A DNA stretch of 64,000 bases from Toxorhynchites rutilus septentrionalis (Eukaryota; Arthropoda; Insecta; Diptera; Culicidae). Shown here piece after piece: positions 1-9,926 of this stretch (positions are counted from its first letter, which is position 1; each line of letters begins with the position of its first letter). The stretch is from positions 240,900,191-240,964,190 of the forward strand of contig NC_073745.1 in NCBI RefSeq assembly GCF_029784135.1. Direction: 5' to 3'. The notes under the pieces were generated by a model. The model was given only the letters and a program-made list of their open reading frames with translations, searched no databases and was not told the DNA's origin. Both the position numbers and the translations under genes were made by a program.

Positions 1-288
1 CCGTGCCATTGTTTACTTTTCGTCTTTCAAGAAATCAAAACGAACATTTTTGTGCGCTAACTAAATCGCTCAGAAAACACTGATTTTTAAGAAAAATTCT
101 TCTGAATTGGATGTCATGTGATCAAATAGTGATAGTTAAGTGAAGTCATGTTGAAAGCCAATCCAAAAATAAGTTTTTCCGTATAGAATTTTCAGCATTA
201 CAACTTAACCTATATTTTTGAACCCTGGAGTAACTTGAACCAAGAAAAATAATTGACTAATTTTTCTCACTTTGTTCTAGAAGTCATC
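1..288. other. 5' flank of the pogo-like gene, no recognised feature
   Basis: AT-rich and without a recognisable gene. No inverted repeat matching the sequence after the transposase was found, so the left end of that element probably lies outside the window. Positions 261-280 are pyrimidine-rich and end in TTCTAG just before the ATG at 289, which reads like a 3' splice site of a 5' UTR intron. Confidence 0.4.
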
Positions 289-1557
289 ATGGTCCGGAAG
301 TATATTAGAAAAACAACTTCCAAATACACAAAAGAAGAGCTGGATATCGCAACAGCTGTCATGCGGAATGGAAAAATTACAGTGGCGGACGCGTCTCGAT
401 TCTACAGAATACCCAAAAAAACCTTATTCCGACACGCTAAAGGATTGAGTGGCATCAAGAGCAGCTCAAAAGGAAGATCCATAGCCATTCCGTTGGACAT
501 AGAATCAAACATGGCAACGAACATCAAGACAATGGCAAAATGGGGTTACGGTTTATGCAAGAAGGAAATAATCATCGCTATGGAGCAGTATTTGGAGAAA
601 AACTCTATCAAGACACCGTTTAAGAATGGTATTCCAGGAGATGATTATTTCTTGAATTTTAAACGACGGCGCAATTTGTCTCAAAAAAAACCACAATCCG
701 TCGAAGTAGCCAGAAAACGAGCCGCTGATCCTTTTGTGATTTCGCAATATTTTGAGTTGGTTCAAGAAGTTACCCACAACATGCTTCCCGACAGAATTTA
801 CAATATTGACGAAACCAGCTTCTGTTTGGATCCAAGTCGCGTCAAAGTGGTTGGCCAAAAGGGAAGAGCAGCGCACAGAGTAACTGCCGGTTCGGGAAAG
901 GAAAATTTCACGGTACTCATGGGTGGAAATGCAGTCGGACAGAAGCTTCCTCCTCTCATCATCTTTAAAGGCAAAAGTATCTGGAGCAGCTGGATGGAAG
1001 ATGGATGGAAGAGCGACAAAGAGGTTTTTGGTATGACGTACGCTGCCACTGCAAACGGTTGGATGGATAATGGAACTTTTTCGAACTATTTCCAACGAAG
1101 CTTTCTGCCTGCTATCGGCAATAGTCGTCCCGCGGCTTTGATATATGATGGACACGTTTCGCATATTTCTTTGAACATAATCGAAATGGCCTTAAAAGAA
1201 AACATCGTTATTCTGAAGCTCCCCCCTCACACCAGCCACCTGCTCCAACCTATGGATCTTGCTGTTTTCAAGCCTCTTAAACTTAAGTACGACAACGCTA
1301 TCATCAAATGGCAACGCAAAAACTATGGAGTTAAAATATCGAAACAACAATTTTCGACCATAATTTCTCGGATTTGGCACGAACTTGATCCACTGTTGAT
1401 CAGAAGTGGTTTTAAAAAGGCTGGTATTTTTCCTTTCGCTAACAACGTGATTCCGGAGACAACATTTGAGCCTGCTGCTTTGGAATGGTTAAAAAAATCC
1501 AAGCAATACCAACAGATGCAATTCATGCTCAGAGTGCTTTACCAAACTTTTCGATAG
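289..1557 (+). CDS. pogo/Tigger-like DDE transposase, main frame
   Basis: Transposase of the pogo branch of the Tc1/mariner superfamily, expected to bind and move its own element in the nucleus. From the ATG at 289 it gives 422 residues. Residues about 12-55 read as a psq-type helix-turn-helix (TVADASRFYRIPKKTLFRH). The catalytic acids are visible as YNIDETSF, IYDGHVSH and LQPMDLAV, with 35 residues between the second and third, so DD35D. The HTSHLLQPMD block is typical of the family. Upstream in-frame codons from 253 lack an ATG and overlap a likely splice acceptor, so I prefer 289. The frame ends about 20 codons after a run of seven A, while the -1 frame continues for 105 codons with a basic tail. 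The last residues here are therefore probably not the native C-terminus. All three catalytic residues are present, so this may be young. Family call is firm, subfamily is not. Confidence 0.85.
   Translation: MVRKYIRKTTSKYTKEELDIATAVMRNGKITVADASRFYRIPKKTLFRHAKGLSGIKSSSKGRSIAIPLDIESNMATNIKTMAKWGYGLCKKEIIIAMEQYLEKNSIKTPFKNGIPGDDYFLNFKRRRNLSQKKPQSVEVARKRAADPFVISQYFELVQEVTHNMLPDRIYNIDETSFCLDPSRVKVVGQKGRAAHRVTAGSGKENFTVLMGGNAVGQKLPPLIIFKGKSIWSSWMEDGWKSDKEVFGMTYAATANGWMDNGTFSNYFQRSFLPAIGNSRPAALIYDGHVSHISLNIIEMALKENIVILKLPPHTSHLLQPMDLAVFKPLKLKYDNAIIKWQRKNYGVKISKQQFSTIISRIWHELDPLLIRSGFKKAGIFPFANNVIPETTFEPAALEWLKKSKQYQQMQFMLRVLYQTFR
1491..1497 (+). other. A_AAA_AAA heptamer at the transposase frame change
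   Basis: In the zero frame the codons are TTA AAA AAA TCC, which forms the classical slippery layout X_XXY_YYZ. A -1 step here joins the catalytic frame to the 105-codon basic tail. A one-base change in the A run would give the same picture, so programmed slippage is only a possibility. Confidence 0.4.
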
Positions 1558-1814
1558 AATCGGCCCCAGGTTCCATACCGATAGAAAATGCCATTGTTGA
1601 ACAGAGTACACAAATCGAGTTGGATAGTAAAATTACTGAACATTCGTTTGAAGCGGTTCTGTTGGAACACGTAAAGCAAGAATCTAACCGCGGTAAGTCT
1701 AAACGGAAGCGAGTCTGTCCAGGAGCAGAGGTCATCACATCACCAGAAGCTGTGACTAAACTGCAGAAGATAGAGGACGATAAAAGAACAAAGACTAAGA
1801 AGGGTCGCAAATGA
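1497..1814 (+). CDS. C-terminal tail of the pogo-like transposase in the -1 frame
   Basis: Open continuation of the transposase in the -1 frame, about 105 residues after the heptamer at 1491. It has acidic and serine-rich stretches, then basic clusters (KSKRKRVC near the middle and KRTKTKKGRK at the end) that look like nuclear localisation signals. No separate domain was recognised. It has no good start of its own except an ATG overlapping the heptamer region at 1485, so I read it as the rest of the same protein reached by frameshift, or split off by a single indel. Confidence 0.6.
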   Translation: MQAIPTDAIHAQSALPNFSIESAPGSIPIENAIVEQSTQIELDSKITEHSFEAVLLEHVKQESNRGKSKRKRVCPGAEVITSPEAVTKLQKIEDDKRTKTKKGRK

Positions 1815-1864
1815 ATTGGTTATTTGGAACAGCAAGCTTTTATAATTTATGTTTCTTTTTGATG

Positions 1865-1870
1865 AATAAA
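1865..1870 (+). terminator. polyadenylation signal of the pogo-like gene
   Basis: AATAAA lies about 50 bases after the stop at 1812-1814 in the same orientation, a normal place for the transposase mRNA 3' end. Confidence 0.5.
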
Positions 1871-2190
1871 ATGTTGAGTTATCTTTTGTTCAATCGATTC
1901 ATTTCTGCAGGTTTTGATGTATGGACTGATGATTATTAAACTTATTAAAATGTTCCCTTTATGTTTGAATGAAAAATTATAAATTCAATGAATAAGACAC
2001 ATTTTTATTTCGTTCCACGTAACGTAATGTTACGTAATCACATTCATGTAATTTACGTGAATCACACCTCATCGTATCAAAACCCCTTTCTCCTATGTAA
2101 TTAAAGTAATTCCTTGAGTTTAGTATTTCATAAAATAAATTGTAGAGTATTCGAGAAGCAAAACTGCACATTCAACTTATGATAGCTCAG
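1871..2190. other. AT-rich non-coding stretch
   Basis: Contains short near-palindromic ACGTAA motifs around 2020-2060 and no convincing gene. It probably belongs to the 3' part of the pogo-like element. Confidence 0.3.
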
Positions 2191-2191
2191 C

Positions 2192-2422
2192 GTTTCATCT
2201 TACCCCGCACTGCGGGGCAAGTTGAAACAAAGTATATGAAATCTAAAAATTTGCAAATTTGACATTTTTCGGAACATCCACTTTGAATATCTATTTTTTT
2301 GTCGAAAGTCATCTGTCATACCTTGTATATGCTGTTAACAGATTTTAATTTTGTGATTTAGTGATTTTTAAAGATAACTTTCAAGTTGAACTTCAAAAAA
2401 ATCGTTTCAACTTGCCCCGGTG
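2192..2422. repeat. MITE-like segment with palindromic end
   Basis: Positions 2192-2228 form a 37-base near-perfect palindrome centred on GCACTGC. Its right half (GGGGCAAGTTGAAAC, 2214-2228) recurs inverted at 2404-2418. TA dinucleotides stand outside (2201-2202 and 2423-2424). CCCC-rich inverted ends with TA flanks suit a Tc1/mariner or pogo-type MITE. The left palindrome may instead be the right terminus of the pogo-like element abutting the MITE. Exact ends are uncertain. Confidence 0.5.
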
Positions 2423-2561
2423 TACCTTATAATTTTCGCTTCTCAATGACAGGACCCGAAACTAAATGCCAGCAATACGAATTGAATATATAAACATTAG
2501 CTGATGGCATAGCACCTTCCATCTAGGGTCCAGAATGATTTGTCGTGTTGCCAATCAAACG

Positions 2562-2752
2562 TATATTGCACCTTCGGATTACCACAGTTTCAAATCCCTA
2601 CAAAGTCCTCTAGAAAAAAAAACATCAACCTTATGGATAGCATAAAAGATTGGCTCAAAAGATTTCGATGAAAAATCAAACATACTCTGGGATGACAAAA
2701 TTTCTATGCTGCGCGAAAGATGGCGAATGATTGAAGAACAAAACTGTTCATT
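2562..2752 (+). pseudogene. mariner transposase C-terminal remnant
   Basis: Conceptual translation begins IAPSDYHSFKSLQ, matching the mariner block APSDYHLF that holds the third catalytic aspartate. After a stop and frame changes it ends DDKISMLRERWRMIEEQN, matching the family's C-terminal ERW motif. The N-terminal two thirds are absent. This is a dead fragment. Identification rests on motif order only. Confidence 0.6.
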
Positions 2753-3093
2753 AGGGTGGCAGCGAAAATGGTCATGTCAAATTTCGGTTTTTTGAAATTC
2801 GATGATGAAATTTTTCCCATACATCCATTGCCACCCTAATGTTTGTCTGTGGGGTATAAGTAAGCTCGTATTTGTTCTGCATTTATTTTATTTGGCGGAA
2901 TAGGGTAAGTACAAGATAGAGCAGTTTGAAGTCTAAGAACGAATTACAGCACAGTTATACGACTGCAATATGGTTGATAGAAACAATTATTATTTTAATA
3001 AAATCTATATCTAAGTTTAACTCATTATTCCAAGCTCTCGTCGAAAGTATATCATCTACTCTGAATTGATTCTAATAATTGATAACTGCGTGT
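2753..3093. other. non-coding gap
   Basis: Short inverted words reading TAGGGTGGCA and its complement (about 2753-2762 and 2829-2838) suggest a small decayed MITE. Nothing else is recognised. Confidence 0.3.
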
Positions 3094-3335
3094 TGTGCTC
3101 CCGTGACCGAGTGGTTAGCATGCCGGGGGTTCGGGTTCGATTCCCGTTCTGGTCGGGGGAATTTTTCGTGAAAGACTGTGGTCACGCGTATCCTAGAGAT
3201 TGCCACTCAGAATGCATTCAAGGCGTGTTATTTGGTATAGAAATCTCAACTAAGTACCAATGAAAATGGCGCAAGTAATACCAAGTTGAGACGGCGAAAT
3301 TCTTCTACGAACGTTAGTGCCATTCAAGAAGAAGT
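3094..3335 (+). mobile_element. Feilai-like tRNA-derived SINE
   Basis: Pol III-type retroposon. An A box (TGACCGAGTGGTTAGCA, 3104-3120) and a B box (GGTTCGATTCC, 3134-3144) are followed by a tRNA-unrelated body and a GAAGAAG tail near 3328-3334. The body (GTCACGCGTATCC, AATGCATTCAAGGCG) is what I recall for Feilai SINEs of Aedes, from memory and not checked. A and B boxes are only about 13 bases apart, so this copy seems to have an internal deletion in the tRNA part and is not a functional tRNA gene. Confidence 0.8.
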
Positions 3336-4069
3336 GCATGTTGTCAGTAAATAGAGATAAATTCGTAATTCGCGTTGACGACATTGGTCTTTCTGCTTAA
3401 TGTACAGTACAAATGTGTCCACCAGACGTCTACACTGTTGATTTGTCTGAGATGAAATTCAAGCAAGTATATTTATAGATTTTTGTGTTTTCAAGAGTTT
3501 GTCTTCGAAGCAGCTTTTGACCTATTGAAAAAAGTTTTTTAGTGAATAAAAGCAAACATAGAACTCGTACATCTTTTACCTTTCGAATGAAGTAATTGTC
3601 ATACTTTTTCGTACCCCAAATATAACATTCTTTCGAAATGTTATTTCAGTCTACACCCGAGTTCAGAAATACGTCAAAAAACTACCAAAAGCAGTGTTAA
3701 GTCTCTAGAATGAAGGGACCTGGGAAAATATCACCACACTATTACATTGCCATTTTTTCGAACATGTCGAAATAATACTCCAAAACTGGTCTCTGAACCC
3801 ATTAACCACGCCAACTGGTAGAAAACATAGTAAAATAGTCTTACAATAGATTTTGCTGAAGTCACCAAAAACAAATATTTTAGAAGCTACCATTTGCCCT
3901 CAATGAATATTTCTAAAATCCGCGCAGATTCACTGATTCATTCATATAGGTACCAGATAAAAAAACAAAGGTTTTGTGTTCTCAACACCACTTGAATAAA
4001 TCGGGTGATAAGTATACTCAAAATTGTTACTAAAGGAATAGAATTTGAATTGGACGCAAAGCAACACTT
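3336..4069. other. AT-rich non-coding stretch with a weak DINE-like 5' remnant
   Basis: On the minus strand, 3678 down to about 3590 starts TTTTTTGACGTA and continues with words (TCGGGTGTAGAC, TTTCGAAA, CATTCGAAAG) resembling the 5' ends of the DINE-like elements near 48.1 and 60.8 kb, with deletions. The rest is featureless. Confidence 0.3.
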
Positions 4070-6455
4070 ATATATTTTTATAAAGGCTCATATGGCGTTA
4101 GCCTCACGGGGCCGGGAGTTCAATACTTTGACAATTTTTCTTATTATCTATGTTAGTAATATGTAACCGATTACTCGCGGTTGGCTCGAGGTTAGTATTA
4201 CAAGTGTTTTCGTAATTGGGATGTTGCTGTCTCCAATGCTCTGTACGTGTGCTCGACACGGGATACTTCCTATTGGGAAGCAGCTGACCATTAATCAGCA
4301 ACGCCCCCCTAATCTGTACCTCATATCTAGCGTGGTGCGTCTTTCTCGACTCGAGGAATCCAGGATAGAATGGTCACTAGCCGGCGCAATCATCAGTTCG
4401 TGTGGAGTTGTCATGAGCGGTACAACCTTTGGCTCTTGTTGAATGATCAGTGGACTGCACAACCTTTGGCCCGTGTGTCTGTAAAGAGTGTGTGTATGTA
4501 TTGCCGCGACTAAGTAAAAGTTTATCGATCGGATAGGAGGGATATGAAACGGGGACACAACGAAGGAAACATCATTAAACGTTGACATCGGCGTTTCTGA
4601 GGAACAGGTATAGATGAAGCAGAAGATCAGGATCACGGCTACCTAAGATATCCCGGACGGGGATCTCCGATTGTCTGCCTTGTGCTCTCAGTGCTCTAGA
4701 GAGCTGAGAGCGAGCAGTATGGAACCAGATACACGACCAGACAACATGCTCGATGTCGTGGTAGCCATCGCCACAATCACAAAGATTGTTTGCTGCGAGC
4801 CCAATGCGATAGAGATGCGCGTTTAGGTTGTAGTGATTGGACATAAGCCGAGATATCACGCGAATGAAATCACGACCTACATTCAATCCCTTGAACCATG
4901 CCCTCGTCTAGACCTTAGGGATAATCGTGTGTAACCAACGACCGAACTCATCACCACTCCACATGCGCTGCCAACTTACGAGCGTATACTGACGAGGAAT
5001 GTGGAAAAATTCATTATAAGCAATTTGCCTTTCAAAAAGTGTGCCTTCTAAAGCGCCCACCTTAGCTAGCGAGTCCGCTTTCTCATTCCCCGGAATCGAG
5101 CAATGAGAGGGAACCCATGCTAAGGTAATCTTGAATAATTTTTCGACCAAAACACTCAATAGTTGTCTTATTCTTGTAAGGAAATAAGATGAGCGTTTAT
5201 CAACCTTCATTGAGCGGATTGCCTCTAATGAGCTGAGACTGTCTGAAAAAATAAAATAGTGGTCGATGGGCAATGTTTCAATGATCCCCAGTGCGTAGTA
5301 TATCGCACCCAGTCCAGCAACATACACGGAACAAGGATCTTTGAGTTTTGAAAGAGGCACTGGAATTTTCATTGAAGATGCCAAAGCCATTGGACCCGTT
5401 TATGAATGAACCGTCAGTAAAGAACATTTTATCAGATCTAACTATGCCCCCATATTCTGCCGAAAATATCGGCGGAATAGAATCTGAGCGTGGATGATCT
5501 GGGATTCCATGGATTTTTTGTCGCATGGACAGATAAAAAATGACAGAGGAATTGCAAAAGTATGGGAAGCAAACTTGGTTGGAGATGTCTGGTGAAGGGT
5601 GCACGTCGTGGGTAAGGTACTCATGGTATAAAGACATAAAACATGACTGAGGAGTCAGTTGGAGTAGATTTTCGAAGTTATCAATCACCAATGGATTCAT
5701 GATCTTGCAACGGATGAGAAATCTGTAGGATAATTCTGTGAACCGAAGAGTAAGCGGGGGTACTCCTGCCAAAACTTCGAGACTCATCGTATGTGTCGAA
5801 TGCAAACACCCCATTGCTATACGCAAGCAACGATATTGTATTCTCTCCAGCTTGAGAATATGAATCCTGGCAGCTGATCGGAAGCAAAAACTGCCATATT
5901 CCAACACTGATAATATCGTTGTTTTGTACAACAGAATGAGGTCTCCTGGATGGGCACCCCACCATGTTCCGGTTATTGTTTGGAGAAAATTGATTCTTTG
6001 CTGGCATTCCTGTTTCAAATACGCAATGTGTATTCCCCAGGTACATTTAGAGTCAAAATATACTCCAAGGTATTTGAAAAACATCGAGTGCCTGATCGCT
6101 TTGCCGGATAGGTGAAGCTGGAATTGGGCGGGTTCGTGCTTCCTAGAAAAAACGACCATTTCGGTTTTCTCCGTAGAGAATTCGATACCCAAGATACCCA
6201 CGTGAACAGGTTGTTCAGGGTATCTTGCAAGGATTTTTGCAGAACGGCGGGATTAGTACCCGTGATGGAAATAACTCCATCGTCTGCAAGTTGTCTCAGC
6301 GTGCAGTCTCTAGTTAGATAATCATCTATATCATTGACGTAAAAACTGTACAAGAGGGGGCTTAGGCAGGAGCCTTGTGGTAGGCCCATAAAACTGTATC
6401 GAGAAGATTTCAAGCTGCCATGATTGAAAAACATGTGAAACACCAAAGACAACAC
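4070..6455 (-). pseudogene. decayed I-type LINE, 5'-truncated (RT, RNase H and C-terminal parts)
   Basis: Minus-strand relative of the intact LINE at 53-59 kb, clearly more divergent than the copy at 18-20 kb. Pieces in order: RT (6455-6015) with MGLPQGSCLSPLLY and RQLADDG; RT thumb and connection (6201-5278) with EFSTEKTEMVVFSRK and FKYLGVYFDSKCTW; RNase H with MFFTDGSF, YFIFSDSLSS and WVPSHCSIPGNEKADSLAK (to 4908); and the C-terminal CDCGDGYHDIEHVVWSC finger (4886-4575). Frames change at about 6200 and 5390, and near 4900. The 3' UTR shares CCGATTACTCGCGGTT with the intact element and ends near 4070. Endonuclease and ORF1 are missing. It belongs to a separate, older subfamily. Confidence 0.85.
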
Positions 6456-6640
6456 TTGTAGCTAATAGTTGATATTTTCAAATTTTTCAGTATTGTTGAA
6501 AATCTTTCGAGGCGCATTGACATGCTACAATGTTGATCCACCAAATGGAGAACATCAGAGCAAATAGCTGAAATGATGTTCTCCATATTCCTCTCCGCAA
6601 TTATTACCCAGCATGAAAAAACATCGAGCACTCATTTATA
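6456..6640. other. uncertain 5' boundary zone of the decayed LINE
   Basis: Homology to the LINE fades here. An open minus frame (6410-6631) may hold further degraded RT sequence, but I cannot align it with confidence. Confidence 0.3.
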
Positions 6641-8790
6641 CATCTAAACAAGCTGTTGTTATTGTTAGTGTTTTTCAAGAAATCATAAATAACATCCTGT
6701 CTGTTTCCGGGCACCGTCCGCGCGCATCTACATCGAACGCGGCGGGCCGCACCTTCCTAAGCATAGTGCTGAGCATAAAATCGCGTTACGCGTCGATCGG
6801 TCCACCATCGCATCTCATCAACTCCACCCTTTAGGAGTTTGTTTGTATCACGTGTTAGCAATTATGGTCAGCTTTAACAAGATTCTGGCTCAATTTGCTT
6901 CGCTCGTAGCACCAACGATCATCGGTAACGATCACGGCCCGTACCGAACAGCGAAAGCGGTTTAACTTATTAGACAGAGTAGCAGCTCTGTTTCTCACCC
7001 TCTTCTATTCGCTCTACTTTTATGATTAATTGCGATAGAATCGTTATTATGAAGTGAACTTTCTTCGGTAGAATGTTGCATCGTTCGCAGCTAACTGTCA
7101 ATCGATTATTATATCGTACCGAAAAGCATGACGAAAGGGGTTTGCTCTCGGAGTAAACGAATCTGCGTATCGGAACTCTAACGGGAAATCCGTGACAAGT
7201 TATTATTACCTGTGCTGTGTACGAAGCAAAATCGAGAAAATGATTAGAAAGAAACGAGGCACTAGCTCGAAACTTTAGCCACGCTCGGAGAAACTCCACT
7301 AATGCCGAATTAGATCGTTGCACCCAAAACAACACCCGTCATAATGCTCTATTGGTGGATTGGTGTTTGCGGTTGAGGGGGGACCAGCAATTTTCTGGCC
7401 CAGTCCGCCGCCAATTGGATTTGGCGCGAAAACGAAACCATGTCACGTAACGCGCCTCGCGGTTTGCGCTTGGCGTGGAGAAACCGACCAAAGATGGAAT
7501 GAAACATCCGCACCGGGCGCCGGCCGGTTTTGGTTTGGGTGAGTCAGCTTTCGATACCGACCGAATGGCTGCCTCCAGATGATATTAATTGCGATGCCGA
7601 GAAACAACACTAAAGCATAACTGGTTAAATTGACATAATTGGTTGAGCTGGACCGGGTTTCCCGTCAAAGAATCATATCAAAACAACGAATATAAAAATG
7701 CAAATCTCTAATTCAGTGTTGGCAACATCACCATAAACCGAGCAACGATCGCTTCGATGAAAGTTACTTCCCAGGGACTTGATATATTGCATTGATCGGC
7801 GGCGATCGTAATTAGAGACTGCTAATTAGGTGCAAATAAAATTGCAGCGGACATCAACACACTCTTCGTGTGGACAGGTATTCCATCATCCACTATCTAT
7901 TCCTAGCATCTGGTCTGTCGTGGACCCGCTCGGACCGTCCGATTATCATATGGGAAACGAGCCTATTGGAGCGGAAGCTGAAACACTTTGGGCTTTCCGC
8001 CTCTCTCAAGTGTCCGGTACTGGAAGGATTCGCTCCAGTGAGCTTACATGTGATAAACATCACGAACCGACATCTGGATGGAATTGAGATTTGTGTGAGA
8101 GGACGAGAAAAGCATAAAATCCGTTTCAATTGGGTGTGAATAAACTCGGAGGTAGGCAAACTTGTAATCGATGACTTGGGCTAATCAACAAGCTACGCTG
8201 CAGATAATGGTTTAATTCACACAAATGGGATCAGAGACTTTTTTAACCGAATTTAATTGACTCATTGTTGGGCCGTATTCGGCGGCTGCCAGCGGCGAAT
8301 GAAAAGCGCATTCCCAATCCGAATGCAGTATTAACGAAGTCAACAGTCGATGAATTGCCAACCGTTGAAAACAAACGAGGTGCGGAAGACTCAAATAAAA
8401 AAAACAATGTTTTACCTATTTGGATCTGATTGAGTCGCCATCCGCTCGGCGTTTGCCTCCTTAGCGAGTGCGAGTTAATAGTCGATTAGCGGCCAGCTTT
8501 AATGCTGTGTAACTTTTTTTTTGTATAATTGTGGAACAAATGACATTATATATGCTTTCCCTGGTTCGACTCTCTGGACTTGAATGTTGTTTGGTTGTTA
8601 ATTGGGTGACCTAAAATGTGAACTTGCGGCTCGTAAAATTGATTCAGAGGTGTGTGTTTTACACAGCGTAAGTGATTTGTATGATGCAACAATTAGTGTT
8701 GACTGAGAAGTTGGTTTTCAGAAAGCTGCGTACACAATGAGTGCCGCATTTGCTGTTATACGTTCGAATGCAAAATTTCTAGGCAACATT
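6641..8790. other. low-repeat island, no gene recognised
   Basis: About 2.1 kb without any transposon motif seen elsewhere in the window, with GC-richer blocks (6715-6790, 7380-7540, 7930-8060). No frame longer than 121 codons and no domain recognised. It could be single-copy host DNA such as intron or regulatory sequence. Confidence 0.35.
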
Positions 8791-8834
8791 TGGAGATTTT
8801 AAAAATTAATCCATCTGATACCGTGTGGAATGGA

Positions 8835-9035
8835 CATGCAAAATCGTACCACGTACTAAAATTGCGAAATATCTGAATGTGGCTAAATCGACCATGTATA
8901 ATGTGTTGGAACGTTTTTGGGACCGTACAACTGGATTAGAGGACGCGTCGTAGTGAAACTTACGATAGAAAGCTAAAGTTGAAGGTATTGAAAACAATAA
9001 AAGCAAACCCGGAACGACAAAGACGAGCCTGTCTT
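8835..9035 (+). pseudogene. ITmD37E-type transposase N-terminal fragment
   Basis: Translation gives a helix-turn-helix RTKIAKYLNVAKSTMYNVL, then after two stops and a frame change KLKVLKTIKANPERQRR, the order seen at the N-terminus of mosquito ITmD37E transposases. The catalytic region is absent and the sequence runs straight into the minisatellite at 9040. A non-functional remnant. Identified by recalled family motifs. Confidence 0.6.
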
Positions 9036-9039
9036 TCAT

Positions 9040-9926
9040 TTGTATGGCAGCTGCCTCTTAGAGAGGGGGGAAAGAAAGATTTATTGTACCCTAAAGAAAA
9101 GATTAATTGTACCCTAAAACCTCCACATGCCAAATTTCGTTTCTTTTGCTTGATTCTCGAGTAATGCAGAAATTTGTGTTTCATTTGTATGGCAGCCCCC
9201 CTTAGAGAGGGGGTGAGGGGAAGTGTCTAACCATCATAGAAACATTTATTGGACCCTAAAACCTCAATATGCCTAATTTGGTTTTATTTGCTTGATTAAT
9301 TCTCGATTAATGCAGAAATTTGTGTTTCATTAGTATGGCTGCCCCACCTAAGAGAGGGGGAGGAGTATCTAACCACCGTGAAAACATTGATTGCACTCTG
9401 AAACCTCCACATACCAAATTTGGTTCCATTTGCTTGATTAATTCTCCAGTAATGCAGAAATTTGTGTTTCATTAGTATGGCAGCCCCACCTAAGAGAGGG
9501 GGGGGAGTATCTGACCACCATAGAATCATTTATTGCACCCTAAAGCCTCCACATGTAAAATTTGGTTCCATTTGCTTAATTAATTCTCGAAAACTTGCAG
9601 AAACTTGTGCTTCATTTCTATGGCAGCCTCCCCTTAGAGAGGGAGATGGAGAGTCTAACCACCATAGAAACATTTATTGCACCCACACATGCCAAATTTG
9701 GTTTCATTCGCTGGATTAACTCTCGAGTAACACAGAAATTTGTGTTTCATTTGTATGGCAGCTCCCCCTTAGAGAGGGGGGAGGGGTCTCAAACTATCAC
9801 GAAAACCTTCCCCGGCCCCAAAAACCCTTACATACCAATTTTCATGTTGATCGGTTCAGTAGTTTCCGAGTCCATAAGAATCAGACAGACAGACAGACAG
9901 ACAGAAATCCATTTTTATATATATTA
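9040..9926 (+). repeat. minisatellite, six diverged units of about 135-177 bp
   Basis: Units begin near 9040, 9183, 9329, 9471, 9614 and 9750. Each carries GTATGGCAGC, then CTTAGAGAGGGGG, CCACCATAGAAACATTTATTG, CCTCCACATGCCAAATTTGG, GCTTGATTAATTCTCGAG and GCAGAAATTTGTGTTTCA. The last unit ends with GATCGGTTCAGTAGTTTCCG, a (CAGA) tract and TTTTTATATATA, like 3' tails of RTE-type retroposons. The left breakpoint of the 3,129-bp duplication lies inside the last unit. Confidence 0.85.

Noticed and set aside
3094..3170. Functional tRNA gene
   Set aside because: A and B boxes are too close, no acceptor stem pairing, and a SINE body follows.
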